Below are positions 41,819 through 46,398 of a stretch of 46,398 nucleotides of DNA, in pieces. The first letter of the stretch is position 1, and each line of letters starts with the position of its first letter. The notes below the pieces were generated by a model, which saw only the letters and a program-made list of their open reading frames with translations, did no database searches and had not been told where the DNA came from. Source of the stretch: Sulfitobacter sp. (GTDB taxonomy: Bacteria > Pseudomonadota > Alphaproteobacteria > Rhodobacterales > Rhodobacteraceae). A program made the translations under genes and the position numbers. Where the stretch lies: the NCBI GenBank assembly GCA_024637305.1, contig JAGXFI010000095.1:1-46398 (forward strand), written 5' to 3'.

Positions 41819-43282
41819 TCAGGAGATCGCAGATCGTCCCGCGATGCGGCCCATCACGAGACAGTTTGTCAGGGACGCACCGCCAACATAGTCATCAAAG
41901 AAGGGAGCACCAGCGCCTTCGCCAGCGGCGTAGAGACCGCGAATGACACGGCCATCAGCTTCCAACACCTCAGAGTTACCATTAATCATGAGCCCGCCGA
42001 ACGTCAAAGTTACTCCCGGTGCAAGCGGGTGGATCGCATAATAGGTCGGGCCTTCAATCCGGTGGGCCAACGCGGCCTTTCCCGGCTCAATCCCTTCGGT
42101 CTTGTCGCCCTGCACTGCGGCATTGAAGTCGGTCACCGTTTGCACCAGGGCGTCCACTGGAACATCGATAGATTCCGCAAGCTCCTCAATCGATGCGGCC
42201 TCGATTATGTTGATGCCAAGCCTTCGGAATGTGCCGAGCGTACCTTCCCCTGCAGGCAGCGCAGCAATTGTGCCATCGAAAACCAGTGATGCCTGTTGTT
42301 GCGGCTGAGAAAGAACTGCCTTTCCATGGGCAACATAGCCTTTGGATTCGTCGATGAACCGCGCGCCGTTCCGGTTGACGGATAGGCAATACGGCAGGAT
42401 CATGAAAGGGTTACCCGCCGCCGTTTCCACCGTATCCACGGCCGCAATATGGAGCGCCATCACACCGCCCATCCCCTTGAGGCCAGCGCCAGCGGATTGC
42501 CCCATCAGCAGCCCGTCACCTGTGGCCGATGTTACGCCACGCACCATGAGGGCACCAGCGTTGGGATCGGAATAGGCTTCCATCACCTGAGTGTTTCCAG
42601 CATAGCCCCCCGCCGCAATGACGACCGCGCCGGCGTTGAAATCTACGACGCCATCCGGCCCGACGGCCCGCACCCCCGATACGGCGGCCCGGTCGTTCAT
42701 GATAAGTTGCTGCGCCTTGGTTTCGAAACGAAACGAACCTCCTGCCTCGGTAATACGGTCCCGCAGCCCCTGCAACATGCGCGGCATTCCCATGTAGGCA
42801 CCGGGCGAGACTGTAGCGGTCTGCACCTTATAGGTCGGTGACGGTACCGGGGGATTGAACGGAACCCCATTTTCGCTGAGCCACGCAAGATCGCCGGTAA
42901 TGTTTTGTGCCATTAGCCTGTAAAGCTCTGAATTTCCGCGCCCAAGAGCCTTCCCTTCAAAATCGGCGACAAAGGCACTCTTGTCCGCGTCCGACGCTGA
43001 AAGTGGCGCGGCAAAGAGACCGCCTGCCAGCGCTGAGTTCCCGCCCATCCGGTTCTCGGCGAGCTTTTCGAGAACAACGACGCGCGCACCTGATCCTGCC
43101 GCCTCGAGCGCGGCGGCGCAACCGGCCATGCCGGAGCCAATCACCACGACATCGTAATCTTCGGTTTTCTCAGGGTCAGGGAGAAGCGATGCACTGACAG
43201 GTGTTACAGCTGCAAACCCTGCAACGCTGGCCCCGGCCAGAACAGTGCGGCGACTCATTGGTATATTCGAAGCGTTTGTCAT
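41819..43282 (-). CDS. Tat-exported FAD flavoprotein of a split flavocytochrome c
   Basis: A 487-residue flavoprotein of the fumarate reductase/KstD superfamily. It has a Tat signal (SRRTVLAGASVAGFAAV), an FAD loop (VVVIGSGMAGCAAALEAA) and GGNSALAGGLF. The substrate end differs from fumarate reductase: the usual HHTMGG reads TLTFGG, and NRLGGN reads DYVGGAS, so the substrate His and Arg are replaced. The pattern is nearer to tricarballylate or steroid dehydrogenases. GGAGGAAAG precedes ATG 43282. The tetraheme cytochrome gene lies 36 bp upstream, so the two probably form a periplasmic reductase or dehydrogenase for an unknown organic acid or enone. Confidence 0.88.
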   Translation of the reverse strand: MTNASNIPMSRRTVLAGASVAGFAAVTPVSASLLPDPEKTEDYDVVVIGSGMAGCAAALEAAGSGARVVVLEKLAENRMGGNSALAGGLFAAPLSASDADKSAFVADFEGKALGRGNSELYRLMAQNITGDLAWLSENGVPFNPPVPSPTYKVQTATVSPGAYMGMPRMLQGLRDRITEAGGSFRFETKAQQLIMNDRAAVSGVRAVGPDGVVDFNAGAVVIAAGGYAGNTQVMEAYSDPNAGALMVRGVTSATGDGLLMGQSAGAGLKGMGGVMALHIAAVDTVETAAGNPFMILPYCLSVNRNGARFIDESKGYVAHGKAVLSQPQQQASLVFDGTIAALPAGEGTLGTFRRLGINIIEAASIEELAESIDVPVDALVQTVTDFNAAVQGDKTEGIEPGKAALAHRIEGPTYYAIHPLAPGVTLTFGGLMINGNSEVLEADGRVIRGLYAAGEGAGAPFFDDYVGGASLTNCLVMGRIAGRSAIS

Positions 43283-43318
43283 TCTTTCCTCCGTCTCATT
43301 TGCGATTTGATGGGGGCG

Positions 43319-43666
43319 TCACTTCAATTTGAACTCGAACCCCCGGTGACACATGGTGCAAGTCTCTTCTGATGGGCTGTGGACCTTGTGGCACGACCTG
43401 CAGTCCGGAATTTCGTTCGGTCCCAGATGTGGGGAGCGATGCGGGTCTGGCAACATGATTGGGTCGTCTTCGCCGATCATCGTTCCGTGGCAAGCCACGC
43501 ACACCGTATTGGGCACCACGGTCATATCCTGCCGCTGCTGATGGCAGGCGGCGCAAGACACACCCGCGCCTTCGTGGATATCGTGGACCGCCTGCCCGTG
43601 TGCCGCAGACACCGAAATGATCGCGCCGAATGACGCTGCGACCAGCCATGCAGCTCGAAACAACAT
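43319..43666 (-). CDS. small tetraheme cytochrome c, partner of the flavoprotein
   Basis: A 115-residue exported protein. The signal peptide (LVAASFGAIISVSAAHGQ) is followed by four CxxCH sites, CAACH, CVACH, CRSCH and CTMCH, with extra histidines suited to bis-His ligation. It matches the N-terminal heme domain of flavocytochrome c fumarate reductases and the free small tetraheme cytochromes of Shewanella. Here the heme and flavin parts are separate genes of one operon. ATG 43666 follows GGGGGA; the frame upstream to 43720 is not needed. An FNR-like site lies 86-99 bp upstream. Confidence 0.92.
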   Translation of the reverse strand: MLFRAAWLVAASFGAIISVSAAHGQAVHDIHEGAGVSCAACHQQRQDMTVVPNTVCVACHGTMIGEDDPIMLPDPHRSPHLGPNEIPDCRSCHKVHSPSEETCTMCHRGFEFKLK

Positions 43667-43751
43667 ACTCAAATCCCCCCACCTTTCGGCACTTGCCGTG
43701 TTGGAAATCATCAATAACAAGTTGATTGTGTCTCACTGAGGAGCGCTTGCA

Positions 43752-43765
43752 TTGATTTAGGTCAG
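43752..43765. promoter_or_regulatory. candidate FNR/Dnr-type site upstream of the tetraheme cytochrome operon
   Basis: TTGAT-TTAG-GTCAG matches nine of ten positions of TTGAT-N4-(A/G)TCAA. The distance to the cytochrome start (86 bp) allows a class II activator site. It suggests expression at low oxygen or in response to NO. Confidence 0.6.
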
Positions 43766-43885
43766 TTACGTCGGGCAGGACGACAAGCTGTGTAACGGAT
43801 GCTGGTCACCCGGCAGGCCCCGCGTCGGCGATGCAAGGGATCGGGTCGAAAACGCGACGCGGACCGCGATCTCGGCGCGGCGCAC

Positions 43886-43910
43886 CCCTTCCCTTCCCTT
43901 CCCTTCCCTT
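43886..43910. repeat. pentanucleotide tandem repeat (CCCTT)5
   Basis: Five exact copies of CCCTT follow each other, preceded by further cytosines. The tract ends 74 bp before the ATG of the SDR gene at 43985, inside the probable promoter region. Such a run can change length by slipped-strand pairing. Confidence 0.9.
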
Positions 43911-43984
43911 AATCTGCGTCAATCCAAGGAACGTGTACACGGGTAAGCTAAGCCGCAACGGATTCAAATCGAAGGAGACAGCTC

Positions 43985-44755
43985 ATGACAATGGTTGATG
44001 GAAAGGTTGCTCTCGTAACAGGTGCCGGGGCGGGTATCGGGCGCGCGACCGCGCTCAAATTCGCGCATGAAGGTGCGAAGGTCGTCGTCTCAGACGTCAA
44101 TGCCGAAGCCGGAGAGGAAACCGCAACCTTGATCACCAAGAATGGTGGCGAGGCCATTTGTGTCAGTGCAGACGTGTCGATAGCGAAGGATGTCGAAAAC
44201 CTGATGACAAAGATCATCGACGCCTATGGTCGCCTCGACTGCGCCTGCAACAACGCCGGGATCGAGGGCAAGATCGCGCCGCTGGCAGATCAGTCTGAAG
44301 ACAACTACGATACGATTATGAGCGTCAACGCGCGCGGCACCTTCCTGTGCCTCAAGGCGGAAATCAACCAAATGCTAAAGAATGGCGGTGGTGCGATCGT
44401 CAACCTTGCCTCCGTTGCCGGACTTGTCGGATTCCCCGGCCTTTCGCCCTATGTCGCCTCAAAGCACGCCGTCAACGGCCTGACCAAGAATGCCGCGCTC
44501 GAGTATGGCAAGCAGGGCATTCGCGTGAATTCAATCTGCCCGGGCGGCATTGAAACGCGCATGCTGGACTCGCTGGCCGAACAAGCGACGGGCGGCACCC
44601 AGTCAACACAAGAGATGATGGACCCTCTACATCCGATCGGTCGCATTGGCACACCCGAGGAAGTGGCAGAGCTGATCGTTTGGCTGTGCTCGCCGCGCGC
44701 ATCTTTCGTGACCGGTGCCAACATCCCCGTCGACGGCGGCTACGTTGCACAATGA
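43985..44755 (+). CDS. short-chain dehydrogenase/reductase (classical SDR)
   Basis: A 256-residue oxidoreductase. It has the cofactor loop TGAGAGIGRATAL (about 12-24), an acidic residue at the end of strand two (VVVSDVNAEAG) favouring NAD(H), NNAGIEG, and the catalytic YVASK (SPYVASKHAVNGLTKN). The C-terminus FVTGANIPVDGGYVAQ is typical. The substrate is unknown. GAAGGAGA precedes ATG 43985. The gene stands alone after a gap containing the FNR-like site and the CCCTT repeat. Confidence 0.92.
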   Translation: MTMVDGKVALVTGAGAGIGRATALKFAHEGAKVVVSDVNAEAGEETATLITKNGGEAICVSADVSIAKDVENLMTKIIDAYGRLDCACNNAGIEGKIAPLADQSEDNYDTIMSVNARGTFLCLKAEINQMLKNGGGAIVNLASVAGLVGFPGLSPYVASKHAVNGLTKNAALEYGKQGIRVNSICPGGIETRMLDSLAEQATGGTQSTQEMMDPLHPIGRIGTPEEVAELIVWLCSPRASFVTGANIPVDGGYVAQ

Positions 44756-45271
44756 AGAGTATCTCGCGTTTCGGCATCACCGGTTGGTGGCCGACAAGAC
44801 TGGGCTCATAAGCCCCTTCGGCTCCAGAAAGGCTGGTAACAAGGTCGAAACACACCGATTAAGCGTTCCGAAGCGGGCCCGTCACGGTCGCGCATGGTTC
44901 CACATAAAAACCCAACGCGCCAGCATGGTTCCGTCACAGCACCCGTCAGCCCCGTTTTCCAGCATCGCTTCGGTTCTGGAATGGAACACTGATATATACC
45001 ACTTCCTGCAAGGTTACGGTCAGCAGGTGACGACGCTGAAGGACAAGAGCGGATCTGCTCGCGCGATGGCGACGAAGTTGGCCGCATAGGGTACAGCGCC
45101 CACGAAGGTCGCTTTGATCTGGCCCGGAGATTCTTTGTGTAAAAGCTATTTGTGTGACCTATCGATCCTACCTCAACAGGAAACGGTACACACATGGTCG
45201 GCCCTCGTGACTTCTGAAAAGACCCGCAGGGTATGAGAAGGCCCAGGATTATCCCTATTGCAGTACGCGTA
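44756..45271. other. gene-free stretch, no recognised content
   Basis: About 500 bases after the SDR gene in which no frame on either strand gives a recognisable protein. A weak stem (GGGCT/AGCCC near 44802-44815) lies soon after the SDR stop. The stretch borders a decayed hydrolase and an IS6 remnant and is probably degraded sequence. Confidence 0.5.
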
Positions 45272-45690
45272 TTGAAGCGGTTTGGCGCCTCTTACCTCAG
45301 GCGATGAAGCCTTGTCGGGTTGGCGTTTCTTTTCCTGGTCCGTCCGACGCTGGCCTTCGACGAGTCCCAACTTCCCAGCATGGGAGCTTAGCCAAGTGAC
45401 CAACGCCAACGACGGCAATCGCGTCAGGTATAGCCGCTTTGGCTGCGATTGCCCCTCGCGGTTTCATCGTGCTTTTTCCGGGCCGAGGAGAAGGCTCTTT
45501 CGAATATTACGAGACGGCCATTGATTTCATTGGTCGTGGCTTCGTGCCTTTTTACCTGCTGGATCATCGTGCGCAGGGTTTGTCTTCGAGGTTGCTGGCG
45601 GATTCGCACAAGGGCCATATCGCGAGCTTTGACGACTACGTCGATGACGCCGAGGCTTTTGTGAGTGCGGTCAAAATGGGGGGACGAACC
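45272..45690 (+). pseudogene. frameshifted alpha/beta hydrolase (lysophospholipase/PldB type), 5' part only
   Basis: Three frames together give one N-terminal hydrolase. Frame one from TTG 45272 reads LKRFGASYLRR, stops at TGA 45305-45307, then resumes as a signal-peptide-like SLVGLAFLFLVRPTLAFDES up to a TAG near 45390. A second frame carries NANDGNRVRYSRFG. A third has IAPRGFIVLFPGRGEGSFEY, then YLLDHRAQGLSSRLLAD and FDDYVDDAEAFVSAV. The oxyanion-loop region and DHRAQGLS are typical of serine hydrolases of the lysophospholipase type. Homology stops near 45690, before the nucleophile elbow GxSxG, so the protein cannot be active. It is a clear decayed gene. Confidence 0.7.
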
Positions 45691-45812
45691 ATCGGGGTTA
45701 ATCCCTGAATTCTGAAAGATAGAGATATTTTGGTTTAATTGACGGAACAAGCGGGACTGACGTCGAACCTTCTCCGCATCGCAACCCGTTGATTTTATTT
45801 CGCTAAGATTTT

Positions 45813-45827
45813 GGTTCGAATCCCGCC
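45813..45827 (+). other. isolated tRNA T-arm-like string
   Basis: GGTTCGAATCCCGCC looks like the T-loop and 3' T-stem of a tRNA, the usual core of integrase attachment sites. The 5' stem partner is missing and no tRNA can be folded around it. It may be an old att remnant or chance. Confidence 0.25.
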
Positions 45828-45899
45828 TGATGGAAAAGCGACTGAGATACAACCGGATACTTTCATCAACCGTCGCCGTCGCGGGGCACCTCCGGCAGC

Positions 45900-46184
45900 G
45901 TTGATCTTCGCGCGTCACAAACTGGATTTCATGCCTTCAAAACGCCGCATGCACACCTCGACGGCGAACAACTGGCCGAACCGGTGCTACCAGAACCGGA
46001 TGGTTTGGTGGCTGATATCGACACCGCGTTCATGCTGCAGACCCTCGACGTTCTGAAGCAAGAGTGGAAAGCGGACGTACAGCAACACCGCCAGGCGAAT
46101 GATCTGGGGTGACGTTTTGAAATAGCGGAAGGGGCTGCGGTTGTCTTGCAAACACGCTAACCGGTGCGCTGCCCCGTCTGACAT
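45900..46184 (-). mobile_element. fragment of an IS6-family transposase
   Basis: Read leftwards from about 46150: SPFRYFKTSPQIIRLAVLLY, then VRFPLLLQNVEGLQHERGVD, ISHQTIRFW. This is the N-terminal helix-turn-helix part of a Rhodobacterales IS6-family transposase. A TAG replaces the expected next tryptophan codon after RFW (about 45986), then HRFGQLFAVEV continues the homology, and a second stop follows before about 45900. The DDE domain is gone. No terminal repeats were found, so the element is a dead relic in the decaying zone. Confidence 0.75.
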
Positions 46185-46325
46185 CAGCCCCGTTCAGTGC
46201 GCCTTGACAAATGCTGAAAGAATCCGCCAAGCTTGACACTTGAGGTTTATGAATAACGCTGATTTTTTGCTGAAGCCAAATGCAAATGCCTCTTCGAATA
46301 CTAGTTTCATATGGGAGGAGACCCA

Positions 46326-46398
46326 ATGTCCTGGAGCGCACCGAAGCTGAAAGAAGTTAACTGCGGCATGGAAATCAACATGTATGCCCCATCCGAAG
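46326..46398 (+). CDS. pqqA: PQQ precursor peptide PqqA (cut by window edge)
   Basis: Twenty-four codons are visible before the window ends: MSWSAPKLKEVNCGMEIN, then MYAPSE. The Glu and Tyr of EINMY (E16, Y20) are the residues joined by PqqE to build pyrroloquinoline quinone. GGAGGAG precedes the ATG. PqqA is usually only 23-40 residues long, so most of the gene is in the window, and pqqB-E are expected downstream. It indicates PQQ-dependent dehydrogenases in this organism. Confidence 0.93.
   Translation, partial: MSWSAPKLKEVNCGMEINMYAPSE

Noticed and set aside
46204-46260. Two TTGACA hexamers upstream of pqqA as a sigma-70 promoter
   Set aside because: No acceptable -10 hexamer lies 16-18 bases downstream of either, so a promoter cannot be placed with confidence.

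Overview
The window looks like a chromosomal segment of a GC-rich alphaproteobacterium. The Roseobacter side of the Rhodobacteraceae fits best: codon use is strongly GC-biased, the Na+-NQR operon ends in apbE and nqrM, FNR-type (TTGAT-N4-) sites and one EcfG-like promoter (GGAAC-N16-CGTATT) occur, and a Rhodobacterales-type IS6 transposase remnant is present. This assignment rests on protein and motif resemblance only; there is no rRNA or other marker in the window. No intact tRNA, rRNA, CRISPR array, prophage or complete insertion sequence was seen.

Layout. 1-3.6 kb: the start of an M20 deacylase (leaving the left edge), a flavodoxin-like protein, a 28-codon leader-like ORF, and a large fusion of an SDR epimerase with SPW/VKOR-like membrane domains. 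3.7-12.1 kb: a signalling-rich block. It holds an HWE-type sensor kinase and a winged-helix/TPR regulator facing an exported protein of unknown function, then a tight run of a cysteine-synthase-like enzyme, a PLP group II decarboxylase and a class III adenylate cyclase/TPR protein. 12.1-19.6 kb (minus): a coupled four-gene fatty-acid degradation operon (acyl-CoA dehydrogenase, thiolase, FadJ-like fusion, acyl-CoA hydrolase/transferase). 19.8-24.4 kb: a SurA/PpiC-like chaperone lacking its isomerase domain, a voltage-gated K+ channel, an SDR, an SMP-30 lactonase, and a stress pair behind an EcfG-type promoter. 24.5-29.5 kb: a homogentisate module. A MarR regulator and a perfect palindrome lie over a consensus sigma-70 promoter, followed by hmgA, an unusual MBL-fold protein and an MhaA/MhaB-like hydroxylase pair.

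29.6-36.6 kb (minus): the operon nqrA-B-C-D-E-F-apbE-nqrM-CBS, almost every junction overlapping or a few bases apart, with an unusually short NqrB that lacks the covalent-FMN region. 36.6-41.3 kb: a divergent pentaheme cytochrome sharing an FNR-like site with nqr, a GntP-type permease and a Kef-type antiporter. 41.5-44.8 kb: a decayed Usp gene, a split flavocytochrome c (Tat-exported flavoprotein plus tetraheme cytochrome) with its own FNR-like site, a (CCCTT)5 repeat and an SDR. 44.8-46.3 kb: a decaying zone with a frameshifted alpha/beta hydrolase, an isolated tRNA T-arm-like string and an IS6 transposase fragment. The window ends in the first 24 codons of pqqA.

How the parts fit. The cell appears to burn fatty acids and aromatic acids, to run a Na+-pumping respiratory chain, and to keep several oxygen-responsive multiheme cytochrome or flavoprotein modules. 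No single novel system can be claimed from sequence alone. The strongest leads are the altered Na+-NQR operon (short NqrB plus a coupled CBS sensor), the split non-fumarate flavocytochrome c, and the PLP two-enzyme unit flanked by two regulators built on the same sensor module.
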